DNA of 64,000 bases from Brevibacterium permense (GCF_013280495.1 NZ_JABSSX010000005.1:1-64000), one strand, 5' to 3'; positions 41,841 to 51,036 are shown, numbered from the stretch's first letter. A program made the numbers and translations. Notes: generated by a model not told the origin, from the letters alone.

Positions 41841-42845
41841 ATGCGCGCTATCACGATCTCCTCCCCCGGTGAGCCCGAGGTCCTGCAGGTCACCGACGAA
41901 CCCACACCTGACATCGCCGCCGATGAAGTCCTCGTCCGCGTCCATGCCGCCGGCGTCAACAGGGCCGACCTGCTGCAGCGCCGCGGATTCTACGATCCCC
42001 CACCCGGGGCCACCCTGATTCCCGGGCTCGAGGTCTCCGGCACGATCGAAAAGCTCGGCGCCGACGTCACCGGCTGGTCGGTCGGCGACCGGGTGGCGGC
42101 CCTGCTCTCTGGCGGCGGCTATGCCGAGTACGTGCCCGTTCCCGCCGGTCAGCTGCTTCCCGTCCCCGATGACTTCGACCTCACCGAGGCGGCCGCCCTG
42201 CCCGAGGTGCTATCGACCGTCTGGTCGAACATCGTCGGCCGCGCACAAGTGCAGGCCGGTGAGTGGCTGCTCGTCCACGGCGGCGGCTCCGGCATCGGCA
42301 CGGCCGCGATCCAGATTGCGCGCCACCTCGGCGTGAAGATCGTTGTGACCGTCGGCACCGATAAAAAAGCCGAATTCTGCCGCGAACTCGGTGCCGATGC
42401 CGTCATCAACTACCGCGAAGAGGACTTCGTCGAACGGGTCCGCGAGATCTGCAACCACGACGACGGATCGACCGGCGCCGATGTCATCCTCGACATCATC
42501 GGCGCGAAGTACCTCGAGCGCAATATCAAGGCGCTGGGCACCGACGGCCGTCTCGTCATCATCGGCATGCAGGGCGGAACGAAGACCGAGATCAACCTCG
42601 GCTGGCTCATGCAGCCGCGCAAGTCAGTCTCCGCCACGACCCTGCGGGCACGACCGAAAGAACAGAAGATCGCCATCGTCGCCGAGGTGGCCGACCGTCT
42701 CTGGCCAGCCGTGATCTCGGGCGACATCCGCCCCATCATCCACGAAGCCATGCCGTTGCCCGACGTCGTCCGTGCTCATCAGACGCTGGAGGACGGGGCG
42801 AACATCGGCAAGGTTCTGCTCATCGTCGATGAGGAAGGTGCATGA
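41841..42845 (+). CDS. NAD(P)H:quinone oxidoreductase, PIG3-like MDR family
   Basis: The 334-residue product is a medium-chain dehydrogenase/reductase without the catalytic zinc ligands, like quinone oxidoreductases (Qor, TP53I3/PIG3). Conserved features are VHAAGVNRADLLQRRGFYDP (about residues 34-53), LIPGLEVSGTIEKLG, the NADPH-binding VHGGGSGIGTAAIQIARHLG (about 148-167) and LVIIGMQGGTKTEINLGWLM. Such enzymes reduce quinones or enones with NADPH, often in oxidative-stress defence. The gene precedes bpa by 3 bp and is probably cotranscribed with it. Confidence 0.9.
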   Translation: MRAITISSPGEPEVLQVTDEPTPDIAADEVLVRVHAAGVNRADLLQRRGFYDPPPGATLIPGLEVSGTIEKLGADVTGWSVGDRVAALLSGGGYAEYVPVPAGQLLPVPDDFDLTEAAALPEVLSTVWSNIVGRAQVQAGEWLLVHGGGSGIGTAAIQIARHLGVKIVVTVGTDKKAEFCRELGADAVINYREEDFVERVREICNHDDGSTGADVILDIIGAKYLERNIKALGTDGRLVIIGMQGGTKTEINLGWLMQPRKSVSATTLRARPKEQKIAIVAEVADRLWPAVISGDIRPIIHEAMPLPDVVRAHQTLEDGANIGKVLLIVDEEGA

Positions 42846-42848
42846 CCA

Positions 42849-43445
42849 ATGACTGAGAATCCCGAGTCCGCGGACGGCGTCCAGAACTCCTCGGGTGAGA
42901 CGAGCGCCGCGAACACAGACGAGGCTGGGAACGCACACGGTGTGCCGAACGCCGACGGAGCGCAGGCCGGCCTCGCCAAGGCGCAGCACGATCAGGCGGA
43001 TGTCTCGTCACCGGCGAAGGTGATGCGCATCGGCACCATGGTCAAGCAGCTGCTCGAGGAGGTCCGCGGCACCGAGCTCGATGAGAAGGGACGGCAGCGA
43101 CTCGCGGAGATCCATCGCCGTTCCATCGACGAACTCGAAGATGGGCTGTCGAAGGACCTCATCGAGGAGCTCGAGCGCCTCGATCTGCCCTTCGACTCGG
43201 CCGACGGTCCCCCGACGACCTCGGAGCTGCGGATCGCACAGGCTCAGCTCGTCGGTTGGTTAGAGGGTCTCTTCCACGGCATCCAGACCGCGATCGTGGC
43301 ACAGCAGGCCATGGCCCAGCAGATGGCCGGACGCGGCCAACTGCCTCCGGGAATAGTTCCGCCGGGGATGACGCCGGCCGACGGGCAGCCCGGCGAAAAG
43401 CAGGAGTCGGACCGCGACAATCGCGGCACCGGCAACTATCTGTGA
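42849..43445 (+). CDS. bpa: Bacterial proteasome activator (Bpa/PafE) homologue
   Basis: Bpa is an ATP-independent ring activator of the actinobacterial 20S proteasome and feeds it unstructured proteins. The 198-residue product has the characteristic central helical core (VMRIGTMVKQLLEEVRGTEL, RLAEIHRRSIDELEDGLSKD, LVGWLEGLFHGIQTAIVAQQ). It ends GTGNYL; known Bpa proteins end GQYL, and the Tyr-Leu end docks into the proteasome pocket. The N-terminal 50 residues and the GMTPADGQPGEK tail are low-complexity, as in the family. The gene lies between the oxidoreductase and a GTGA-overlapped unknown gene. Proteasome genes are not in the window. Confidence 0.9.
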   Translation: MTENPESADGVQNSSGETSAANTDEAGNAHGVPNADGAQAGLAKAQHDQADVSSPAKVMRIGTMVKQLLEEVRGTELDEKGRQRLAEIHRRSIDELEDGLSKDLIEELERLDLPFDSADGPPTTSELRIAQAQLVGWLEGLFHGIQTAIVAQQAMAQQMAGRGQLPPGIVPPGMTPADGQPGEKQESDRDNRGTGNYL

Positions 43446-44038
43446 AGCGCTTCTTCTCCGGTCTGCGCAAGAAGGCGATTCCGACCGCGGTCAAGGACGA
43501 TGACCGGTTCGGCACCGGTCTGTGGCGCCACAACCGCGACCGCTTCATCCGCGCAGTCGACCGGTACTACACCACCGCGGTGGCCCTCCACGAGTCACGG
43601 GACTCCGGTGGCAGCGCCATCTCGGGAACCGCCTCGGGAGCCATCTCGGGAACCGCCTCGGCGGGGTCATCCGACGGCTCGGTCACGGCCGCCCCGGCGA
43701 AGGATCCGATCGACGTCATCGTCGACGGCACCCACCGGCTCAACGCACTCGTCGACGTCGTCGACGACCTCACCGCGACCCTCCACGCCCGCCACCCAGT
43801 CACCGGTCAGGTGGTGCCCGGACCCACTCGGCAAGCCGTCGGCGACTCACCGGAGCTGCTGACGAAGGCCTCATCGAAGGTCGGCGAGGCAGTGCTCGCG
43901 GCATCGATGGCACGGGCGGACGAGTCATCGGGACGGTCGATCGACTCGAGCGCGGAGGCCACGGTTCGGTTCATCACGGATGCCGAGGAGCTGCTGGGGC
44001 GGGCGCGGGAGATTCTCGCTAAGGTGGAGGCACAATGA
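43442..44038 (+). CDS. Unrecognised protein translationally coupled to bpa
   Basis: The 198-residue product starts at a GTG inside the bpa stop (GTGA). It begins VKRFFSGLRKKAIPTAVKD with M at the start, then contains a low-complexity Ser/Gly/Ala repeat (SAISGTASGAISGTASAGSS, about residues 59-78). A helical C-terminal half follows (HRLNALVDVVDDLTATLHAR, TKASSKVGEAVLAASMARAD). No transmembrane helix. Its stop overlaps the next gene (ATGA), so bpa, this gene and the HAD gene form one coupled series. A role with Bpa is suggested only by coupling. Confidence 0.7.
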   Translation: MKRFFSGLRKKAIPTAVKDDDRFGTGLWRHNRDRFIRAVDRYYTTAVALHESRDSGGSAISGTASGAISGTASAGSSDGSVTAAPAKDPIDVIVDGTHRLNALVDVVDDLTATLHARHPVTGQVVPGPTRQAVGDSPELLTKASSKVGEAVLAASMARADESSGRSIDSSAEATVRFITDAEELLGRAREILAKVEAQ

Positions 44039-44877
44039 GAACTCCGATCAGCCCCGATATCCTGCCGCCCGATGACTTCGACCTCGGCCTCGTCGCCAGC
44101 GATATCGACGGCACTCTGCTGCTGAATTGGAAGCCGATCTCGACGGCCACGATCGATGCGATCCACCGCTGCCAGGACGCGGGAATCCCGTTCGTGCTCG
44201 TGACCGGACGGCCCATGCGATGGTTGGCGCCGATCGCCGACCAGATCCCCGACCTCGGTCGGGTCGTCTGCCTCAACGGGGCGGTCGTCTACGACATCGC
44301 CACTCGGTCCGTCGTCGATGCGCACACTATCGACTCACAGACGCTGGCGGAGATCACCGCGGCGGTCCGCGTCGATCATCCCGAGGCCAGGTTCGCCTAC
44401 GAGACGCTCAACGGCGGTTTCATCGACCGGGAGTTCGTCACCGGCCGACCGCGTGAGGCCAGGATCATCGGCGATGTCTCCGAACTCGCCGGCGAGGACG
44501 TCGTCAAGGTGCTCGTGCGTCTGGAGACGAGCGATTCGCAGGCGATGCACGACCTCATCGATCCGCTCGTCGACGGCACCTGTCATGCGTCGTTCTCCGA
44601 ACCGGACAACGGCCTCGTCGAACTGGCACCGCATGGGATCACGAAGGCGAAGACGCTGTCCGACCTGTGCGACCACCTCGGAGTGGCGCGGGCTCAGGTG
44701 ATGGCGTTCGGGGATATGCCCAATGACATCGAGATGCTGTCGTGGGCCGGGCACGGGGTCGCGATGGGCAATGCGCTGGGATCGGTCAAGGCGATCGCCG
44801 CGGCCGTCACCGACGAGGTCGACGACGACGGCGTCGCACGCTACCTCGACGCCGTCCTAGACACCCACCCAAACTAG
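44035..44877 (+). CDS. HAD-IIB (Cof-type) phosphatase
   Basis: The 280-residue product has HAD motif I DIDGT at residues 23-27 (ASDIDGTLLLNW), motif II LVTGRP, the lysine of motif III in HGITKAKTLSDLCDHLG, and motif IV FGDMPNDIEMLSWAGHG. The insert between II and III is the C2 cap of Cof-type hydrolases that dephosphorylate sugar phosphates, flavin or thiamine intermediates. It is translationally coupled (ATGA) to the upstream unknown gene. A related HAD-IIB enzyme converges on it at 44946-45794. Substrate not determinable. Confidence 0.9.
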   Translation: MRTPISPDILPPDDFDLGLVASDIDGTLLLNWKPISTATIDAIHRCQDAGIPFVLVTGRPMRWLAPIADQIPDLGRVVCLNGAVVYDIATRSVVDAHTIDSQTLAEITAAVRVDHPEARFAYETLNGGFIDREFVTGRPREARIIGDVSELAGEDVVKVLVRLETSDSQAMHDLIDPLVDGTCHASFSEPDNGLVELAPHGITKAKTLSDLCDHLGVARAQVMAFGDMPNDIEMLSWAGHGVAMGNALGSVKAIAAAVTDEVDDDGVARYLDAVLDTHPN

Positions 44878-44882
44878 TCCTA

Positions 44883-44946
44883 ATTGCTACCTGACGGCGG
44901 CCCAGCTACCTCGCGCGAGGTTGCTGGGCCGCCGTCAGGTAGTAAT
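44883..44946. repeat. Dispersed hairpin repeat family II, copy 2
   Basis: Two arms of about 31 bp (44883 to about 44913 and about 44916-44946) pair with two mismatches around CCTCG-CGCGAGG. The core TACCTGACGGCGGCCCAGC and its complement are identical to the copy at 36123-36184. It fills the gap between two convergent HAD genes and its end overlaps the stop of the second, suggesting a bidirectional terminator. Confidence 0.85.
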
Positions 44947-45794
44947 CAGGGGCGGGTGTTGGTGGTGCCCTCTGCTTCGAGGAGAGTCGTGTCGAGGCTG
45001 AAGTAATCGACCAGTGCTACTGCCAGTCCGTCGTCGTCGACCGAATCGGTGACCACGCTCGCGAGCACCTTGAGTTCGTCCTTCGACTGCCCCATGACGA
45101 TTCCGTGTTCGACCCATTCGATCATCTCGAGGTCGTTGAGTCCGTCTCCGGCTCCCACGGTGTGGGCGTGCTTGACTCCGAGTTCCTCGGCCACGATCTC
45201 CAGACCGCTGGCCTTCGAGACCCCGTCCGGGGCGATGTCGAGCCAGTTGCTCCAGCCCACCGAATAGCTGACCTCATGCAGTCCGAGCGAGTCCACGGCG
45301 GCGGCGAATTCCTCGGCGGTGCCGTTGACCTCGCGCATGACGATACGGGTAGCCTGCTTGGTCAGCAGCTCGTCGAAGTCGACGATGTCGAGGGTGTCGG
45401 ATTCGGCGAGTTCGCCGACCGGGAACGGTCCGGACGCCCATCGGTGGAGGTCCGGATCCTCGACGAGGAACAGCGCCGTCGGCAGTGCCGCGTGCATCTG
45501 CTCGAGCGCATCCTTCGGGTCGAAGGACACGACGTGGTGCAGCTCCCATCCCAACGGCAGCTCCGGGTCGAGGCGCACGACCACGGATCCGTTCGAGCAC
45601 ACGATGAAGCCGTGCTTGAGGTCGAGCGCGTGGACGACCTCAAGCGCTCCCGGCAGGGCTCGGCCGGTGGAGACCACGAGGTGGTGGCCATCCTCGGCGA
45701 GCCGATCGAGCACCTGCTTCACCGACTCCGACAGGGATCCGTCGTATCCGACGATCGTGCCGTCGACATCGAGTGCGATGAGGTGCGGGGTCAA
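44946..45794 (-). CDS. HAD-IIB family hydrolase
   Basis: The 282-residue product, read from TTG 45794 behind GGGAG, has motif I LDVDGT near residues 8-13 (HLIALDVDGTIVGYDG), motif II VVSTGRA, the motif III lysine in DGVSKASGLEIVAEELGV and motif IV GDGLNDLEMIEWVEHG. It belongs to the same C2-capped subfamily as the convergent gene, about 30% similar by eye. The upstream reading from 45863 adds residues with no homology. Probable phosphatase of a sugar or cofactor phosphate. It is 123 bp downstream of serS on the same strand. Confidence 0.87.
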   Translation of the reverse strand: MTPHLIALDVDGTIVGYDGSLSESVKQVLDRLAEDGHHLVVSTGRALPGALEVVHALDLKHGFIVCSNGSVVVRLDPELPLGWELHHVVSFDPKDALEQMHAALPTALFLVEDPDLHRWASGPFPVGELAESDTLDIVDFDELLTKQATRIVMREVNGTAEEFAAAVDSLGLHEVSYSVGWSNWLDIAPDGVSKASGLEIVAEELGVKHAHTVGAGDGLNDLEMIEWVEHGIVMGQSKDELKVLASVVTDSVDDDGLAVALVDYFSLDTTLLEAEGTTNTRP

Positions 45795-45917
45795 TGTGTC
45801 TCCCAACGTATGCGTATATCTTCTTGTCGTCGTTCTTCCCGGCGCCGAGGCGACCGTACCCAACCGAGTCCCGCTGAGTTCCGCCGTACGGTCAGTGCCC
45901 CGCGTCCCGGCACAGGC

Positions 45918-47198
45918 TCAGTAGCGCGGTCCTTCCGGTCCCTGTGCGGTCATCCCGCCGAGGTAGGGCCGCAGTGCCGCAGGAACCGTGACCGAGCCGT
46001 CGGCCTGCTGATGGTTCTCGAGGATCGGCACCAGCCAGCGGGTGTTGGCCATGGTTCCGTTGAGGGTGGCGACGGGGCGGGTCGATCCGTCGCGGCGTTC
46101 GCGGATCTGCAGGCGGCGGGCCTGGAACGTCGTGCAGTTCGATGTCGAGGTCAGCTCGCGGTAGGTGCCCTGAGTCGGCACCCAGGCTTCGCAGTCGAAT
46201 TTGCGGGCGGCCGAATCGCCGAGGTCGCCGGCAGCTGTGTCGATGACCCGGTAGGGCAGCTCGCACAGTCCGAGCATCTTCTCCTGCAGCGACAGCATCC
46301 GCTCGTGTTCGGCTTCGGCGTCCTCGACCGGGACGTAGGCGAACATCTCGACCTTCTGGAACTGGTGGACGCGGATGATCCCGCGGGTGTCCTTGCCGTA
46401 GGAGCCGGCCTCGCGGCGGTAGCAGGAGGAGATGCCGGCGTAGCGCAGCGGACCGTCGGAGAGGTCGATGATCTCGTCCATGTGGTAGCCGGCCAGGGGC
46501 ACCTCGGAGGTGCCGACGAGGAACAGGTCGTCGGCTTCGAGACGGTACACCTCGTCGGCGTGCTCACCGAGGAACCCGGTGCCGCGCATGACCTCGGGAC
46601 GGACCAAGGTCGGGGTGATGGTCGGGCTGAACCCGGCCTCCTCGGCGACGTCGCGGGCGAGGTTGAGCAGGGCCATCTCCAGCTTCGCGCCGAAGCCGGT
46701 GAGGTAGTGGAACCGCGACCCGGAGACCTTCGTTCCCCGCTGTGTGTCGATGGCCTTCAGCCTCTCGCCGATCTCGAGGTGGTCGAGCGGTTCGAAGCCT
46801 TCAGGGGCGAAGTCACGGGGTTCGCCCACGGTTTTGAGCGTCACGAAGTTCTCTTCGCCGCCGGCAGGGATGCCGTCGATGATGAGGTTCGGGACCTTCG
46901 ACACGAGTTGGTCGAAGGCGAAAGTGGCTTCTTCGGATTCGGCCGCCAGTGACTTCACTGCCTCGGACTTCGCCTTGCCCTCGGCGATGAGCGCCGGCTT
47001 GTCCTCCTTCGACGCCTTCGCGATCTGGGAGGAGAACGACTTCTGATCCGCACGAGCGTCTTCGAAGGCGGTGATGGCCGCACGACGAGCGGAATCGGCG
47101 GCGATGACTTCGTCGATGAGCTCGACGGATGCCCCGCGAGCCTCCTGCGATGCCTTGAACAGGGCCGGGTTGTCTCTGAGAAGCGCTAGATCGATCAC
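45918..47198 (-). CDS. serS: Seryl-tRNA synthetase
   Basis: The enzyme charges tRNA-Ser with serine. The 426-residue product has the N-terminal coiled-coil arm (about residues 26-105, [20 protein letters not shown] to [11 protein letters not shown]) that recognises the long variable arm, then class II motifs: motif 2 [19 protein letters not shown] (about 255-275) and motif 3 [19 protein letters not shown]. The tRNA arm and length are normal. It is divergent from the kinase gene at 47280 with an 81-bp gap, and no T-box-like element is seen. Confidence 0.97.
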   Translation of the reverse strand: MIDLALLRDNPALFKASQEARGASVELIDEVIAADSARRAAITAFEDARADQKSFSSQIAKASKEDKPALIAEGKAKSEAVKSLAAESEEATFAFDQLVSKVPNLIIDGIPAGGEENFVTLKTVGEPRDFAPEGFEPLDHLEIGERLKAIDTQRGTKVSGSRFHYLTGFGAKLEMALLNLARDVAEEAGFSPTITPTLVRPEVMRGTGFLGEHADEVYRLEADDLFLVGTSEVPLAGYHMDEIIDLSDGPLRYAGISSCYRREAGSYGKDTRGIIRVHQFQKVEMFAYVPVEDAEAEHERMLSLQEKMLGLCELPYRVIDTAAGDLGDSAARKFDCEAWVPTQGTYRELTSTSNCTTFQARRLQIRERRDGSTRPVATLNGTMANTRWLVPILENHQQADGSVTVPAALRPYLGGMTAQGPEGPRY

Positions 47199-47279
47199 CC
47201 TCTCAGCTTAACGGGCCGGGCGTGTTTTCGACATTCGGCGCTCAGCCTGCACACGACTTCGACGCGGTAGATTTGGGGC

Positions 47280-48395
47280 ATGATCATCGAGTTGGACCCC
47301 CTGATGACCTGGGTCATCGTCATCGGTGCCCTCGCCGTGCTCGCGGCCGCGTTCCTCATCGGCCGCCGCTGCGGCGTGCGACGCACGCTCAATACGATGA
47401 GACGCTACGCCCACCCGCCGAACCTCTCCGACGAGGCGGTCGATGATGCGGCCCGATACCGTGCCGCGCTCATCGTCAATCCCACGAAGACCGATGTGCG
47501 CAAATTGGCCGCCACCGCCGAGGCGATCTGCCGTTTCGAGGGGTGGAACCCTCCGCTCGTGCTCGAGACGACCCCCGAGGATTCCGGTGAGGGGGCCACG
47601 GCCCGTGCCCTCGACGAGGGAGTCGACGTCGTCATCGCCGCCGGCGGGGACGGCACCATCCGCGCGGTCGCCTCGGCGCTGGCCGGAACCTCCACTCCGC
47701 TGGGGATCGTGCCGTTGGGGACCGGGAACCTGCTCGCCCGCAATATCGACCTCGTCCTCGACAAGACGGAATGGGCGCTGCGGATCGCGCTGTGGGGACG
47801 CAACCGGGAGATCGACGTTGGGACGGCGAAGATCGCCCCCGACGGCGATACCCATGTCTTCACCGTGATGACCGGACTCGGTTTCGACGCCGCGGTCATG
47901 GCCGATACCAACGACGATCTCAAGGCCCGTCTCGGATGGCTCGCCTACGTCGAAGCGGGATCGCGGAAGCTCACCGGCAAACCCAGTCATGTCAAGGTCA
48001 CGTTCGACGACGAATATCGGATCTCGGCAAGGGTGCGTTCGGTGCTCGGCGGCAACTGCGGCCGATTGCAGGGAGGCATCCAGCTGCTTCCGCAGGCCGT
48101 CATCGACGACGGCATGCTCGACGTGCTCATCGTCAGCCCGAAGAACCTCGGCCAATGGGTCGGCGTGCTCGCTTCGATCGCCGGCCGCCGAGCCTCACGC
48201 GGGTTGCACACGAACATCCGGAAGTGCCGAAAGGTCGTCATCGAAGCCGGCGAGGAGGTCGATATCCAGATCGACGGAGACCCGCTGGGTCAGTCGTCCT
48301 ACCTCGAGATGGAGGTCGACCCCTCCGCCCTGACCGTCCGCGTGCCCACCGTCGAACAGCGCAAGCAGATCCGCGCCGAGGCGTGGCCGGTCTAG
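47280..48395 (+). CDS. Diacylglycerol kinase-like lipid kinase (DagK catalytic domain)
   Basis: The 371-residue product starts with one membrane helix (about residues 6-27, TWVIVIGALAVLAAAFLI), then a DAGK catalytic domain with the nucleotide loop GGDGTIRAVASAL (about 121-133) and PLGIVPLGTGNLLARNIDL (about 140-158). AVIDDGMLDVLIVSPKN is the second conserved part. Relatives phosphorylate diacylglycerol, other lipids or sphingoid bases, with YegS/BmrU as bacterial examples. It probably acts at the inner membrane. It is divergent from serS. Confidence 0.88.
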   Translation: MIIELDPLMTWVIVIGALAVLAAAFLIGRRCGVRRTLNTMRRYAHPPNLSDEAVDDAARYRAALIVNPTKTDVRKLAATAEAICRFEGWNPPLVLETTPEDSGEGATARALDEGVDVVIAAGGDGTIRAVASALAGTSTPLGIVPLGTGNLLARNIDLVLDKTEWALRIALWGRNREIDVGTAKIAPDGDTHVFTVMTGLGFDAAVMADTNDDLKARLGWLAYVEAGSRKLTGKPSHVKVTFDDEYRISARVRSVLGGNCGRLQGGIQLLPQAVIDDGMLDVLIVSPKNLGQWVGVLASIAGRRASRGLHTNIRKCRKVVIEAGEEVDIQIDGDPLGQSSYLEMEVDPSALTVRVPTVEQRKQIRAEAWPV

Positions 48396-48617
48396 CTCAG
48401 AAGCGCTGAATTCGCGCGGCCGACACGTCCCCGCGCCGAGGCGGCACTGACGGTCATTCTTTTACCGACGAGTAGGTCACGAAACGATCAAAGGAATTCA
48501 CCTAAGTGTTACCGCTTTTAAACCTGAACAAAACGTACAGAAATAGTTTGGAAAATCCTCAGAACCTAAGATGAGTGCCGTATCACACCCCTCGCCACAG
48601 AGATTGAAGGCACTCAA
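48396..48617 (+). promoter_or_regulatory. AT-rich leader of the first LPRTG gene with shared 12-mer
   Basis: The region is AT-rich against the surrounding GC-rich DNA. CTGAACAAAACG (48524-48535) recurs exactly at 50941-50952, upstream of the second LPRTG gene, at almost the same distance from the start (94 and 96 bp). The shared box is a candidate activator site or -35-proximal element. A copy of GCGCCGAGGCGG lies at 48433-48444. Confidence 0.5.
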
Positions 48618-50795
48618 ATGAAGAAGATCATCCTCGCGCCGGCAGTCGCGCTCGCGTTCACCGGTCTCGTCGCGAGCCCGGTCGCTGCCGCGGAATCGAC
48701 GTCCGCACAGTCGACCTCATCGCAGACCGCTGAGCAGAAGAAGGTCGAAGCACACAAGGCCAAGAAGGCCGAAGCCAAGAAGAAGGCTGATGCGGAAGCG
48801 GCCGCCAAGAAGGCCGAAGCCGATAAGAAGGCCAAGGAGAAGGCTGCGGCAGAGAAGAAGGCTGCCGCGGACAAGAAGGCCAAGGACGCCAAGGCCGCTG
48901 CAAAGAAGAAGGCGGATGAGAAGAAGGCCGCCGAGGACAAGGCGGACAAGAAGGACGACGCCAAGAAGCCGCCGAAGAAGGTCGCCCCGAAGCCCGCACC
49001 TGCCCCCAAAGATGAGGACAAGGACGCCAAGGACGACGACAATTCCGAGGACAAGGTCAATCCGATCAATGCTTCGGTGCAGGTCGTCTCCGGCGATGTC
49101 ACCGCCGAGGAGCTCCACGAAGATGGCGTGACCGTCAAGGTCACTGGCCTGGAGAAGGGCGATAAGGTCTCGGCGAAGTCCGGCCTGACCGGTCCGGCAG
49201 TCACCGCTCAGGGTTCGACCGCGACAATGAAGCTGCGTTCCGCGAAAGAACTCAGCCAGGAATCCGTTGCTTACGCTGTCCAGGTGCAGCGGGCAGGCAC
49301 CTCCCCTGATACGGTCGCCGACACTTTGAACCTCAAAAGGCAGGGGCCGGCGCCCGGCAATATCTCCCTCCCCACCAACGAAATTTCCATTGAGGATTTC
49401 GAGAAGAACGGAATCGACTACAGCGGAGCTGGTTTTACACCCGAGGCTCAGATCAAAGTCTATGGCGGCCACGGCAAGGGGGTCTGGCACGGCGGCGAAG
49501 ATACGGCCACCGCAGATGCCGAAGGAAACATCTCAGGCCACCTCAACGCGCCTGCAGCCGAATACCTCGAAGCCGGCACGTACCTCGTATACGCTGTCGA
49601 TCCCAAGACCGGTTCCACAAAGTCCGTCGAGTTCACTGTGACCGACGATTCCGTGACCCCGATCGACGCATCCATCAAGGTCGACCCCAAGGAGATCGCC
49701 GCCGAGGATCTCGCCAACAAGGACAAGGGCGTGACCGTCACCGTCACGGGCGTGAAGAAGGGCGACAAGATCACCGACTCCCTCACCGGAAAGACCGAGA
49801 CCGCCGATGCCGACGGCGACTACAAGCTCCACCTCTGGTACGAGGGCAAGGCTTCAGATCTCGAAGTCGGCAAACTTCCGTTCACCGTCAATGTCGAGCG
49901 CGAAGGCACCGAGTCGGAGACTCTCAACGGTGAAATCAACGTCGTCGATGAAGACGAGGCCGTCGATGCGATCGACGCATCCCTCAAGGTCGATCCAAAG
50001 GAGATCACCGCCGAGGATCTCGCCAACAAGGACAAGGGCGTGACCGTCACCGTCACGGGCGTGAAGAAGGGCGATAAGATCAAGGACTCCCTCACCGGGA
50101 AGACCGAGATCGCCGACGCCGACGGAGACTACAAGCTCCACCTCTGGTACGAGGGCAACCCCGACAGCCTCGAAGCAGGCAAGGTTCCCTTCACCGTCAC
50201 CATCGACCGCGAAGGCACCGAGTCGGAGACCCTCAACGGCAACATCAACATCGTCGCCGAGGACAGTGACGACGATGGAGACAACCCGGAGGCGCCCGCC
50301 GAGGCGACCTTCAAGGTTTCTCCGAAGACGATCGAGGCGGCGGACTTCGCCAACGAGAAGAAGGGAGTCACCCTCGCTGTCGAGAACTGCGAACCCGGCG
50401 CGGATGTCCACTTCGAGGTCAACCCGAAGGGCATCAACGTCACCGCCTACGAGAACAGCGTCAAGGCTGATGACGAAGGCAATGCATCGGTCAACGTCTT
50501 CGGCACCTCGTCGGATGTCTCGGCTTACGTCGGCGCTTACACCGCGACTGCGACCTGCGGCGATGACACCATGAAGGACTCCTTCATGGTCACCGAAGGC
50601 GCAAACGGCGGCGGCTCCGGAGGCGGCGACAACGGCAACGCCGGCAACGGTGGAGACGACGGCAGCCAGCTGCCGCGCACCGGTGCCGACCTCGGCGGGC
50701 TGACGACGGGCGCCCTGCTCCTCCTCGTCGGTGGTGCCGCGATCGCGCTGACCGGCCGCAAGAACAAGATCGGACAGACTCCGACGAGCTTCTGA
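48618..50795 (+). CDS. LPXTG-anchored surface protein 1, lysine-rich stalk and repeats
   Basis: The 725-residue product has a signal peptide (about residues 1-27, KKIILAPAVALAFTGLVASP), a highly charged Lys/Ala/Glu coiled-coil segment (about 34-125), then Ig-like domains of about 100 residues. Two consecutive 103-residue units (about 347-449 and 450-552) are nearly identical. The last domain has a cysteine pair (ENCEPG and ATCGDD) likely to form a disulphide. A Gly/Asn/Asp spacer precedes the sortase signal LPRTG at residues 685-689, followed by a hydrophobic stretch and a basic tail. The protein is therefore predicted to be covalently linked to peptidoglycan. No sortase gene is nearby. Adhesion is plausible but not shown. 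Confidence 0.88.
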   Translation: MKKIILAPAVALAFTGLVASPVAAAESTSAQSTSSQTAEQKKVEAHKAKKAEAKKKADAEAAAKKAEADKKAKEKAAAEKKAAADKKAKDAKAAAKKKADEKKAAEDKADKKDDAKKPPKKVAPKPAPAPKDEDKDAKDDDNSEDKVNPINASVQVVSGDVTAEELHEDGVTVKVTGLEKGDKVSAKSGLTGPAVTAQGSTATMKLRSAKELSQESVAYAVQVQRAGTSPDTVADTLNLKRQGPAPGNISLPTNEISIEDFEKNGIDYSGAGFTPEAQIKVYGGHGKGVWHGGEDTATADAEGNISGHLNAPAAEYLEAGTYLVYAVDPKTGSTKSVEFTVTDDSVTPIDASIKVDPKEIAAEDLANKDKGVTVTVTGVKKGDKITDSLTGKTETADADGDYKLHLWYEGKASDLEVGKLPFTVNVEREGTESETLNGEINVVDEDEAVDAIDASLKVDPKEITAEDLANKDKGVTVTVTGVKKGDKIKDSLTGKTEIADADGDYKLHLWYEGNPDSLEAGKVPFTVTIDREGTESETLNGNINIVAEDSDDDGDNPEAPAEATFKVSPKTIEAADFANEKKGVTLAVENCEPGADVHFEVNPKGINVTAYENSVKADDEGNASVNVFGTSSDVSAYVGAYTATATCGDDTMKDSFMVTEGANGGGSGGGDNGNAGNGGDDGSQLPRTGADLGGLTTGALLLLVGGAAIALTGRKNKIGQTPTSF
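49661..50270 (+). repeat. Two tandem 309-bp coding repeats in surface protein 1
   Basis: GATCGACGCA begins units at 49661 and 49970, an offset of 309 bp (103 codons). Protein segments such as VTVTVTGVKKGDKI, DADGDYKLHLWYEG and EGTESETLNG recur nearly unchanged and the DNA is also highly similar, so the duplication is recent. Copy number is likely to vary between strains. Confidence 0.8.
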
Positions 50796-50822
50796 TCCGA
50801 GCCAGGCGGATGACCTGAATCC

Positions 50823-50866
50823 AGAAGGAGGGGCGGCTCAGCACACGCTGAGCCGCCCCTCCTTCT
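50823..50866 (+). terminator. Strong terminator after surface protein 1 gene
   Basis: A perfect 20-bp stem (50823-50842 with 50847-50866; core AGGAGGGGCGGCTCAGC) around an ACAC loop, 27 bp after the stop codon. Confidence 0.85.
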
Positions 50867-50940
50867 GTTCTGCAGTCTGCGACGAACCGGGCGGTCAGGA
50901 TGAATGGAGAATGAACTCTGCGCCAGAACCGAACTCAGAG

Positions 50941-50952
50941 CTGAACAAAACG
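50941..50952 (+). promoter_or_regulatory. CTGAACAAAACG box upstream of surface protein 2
   Basis: It is the exact 12-mer found at 48524-48535, in an AT-rich leader (50935-51036), 96 bp before the start codon. The same sequence at the same distance before two paralogous genes suggests shared control. Confidence 0.5.
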
Positions 50953-51036
50953 ACCACAACTATGTGTGTGGTGAATGTTGCATTACTGTTACATTCGTAA
51001 TACTTCACACCCAGCTGTAATTTTCTAAGGAAATAC

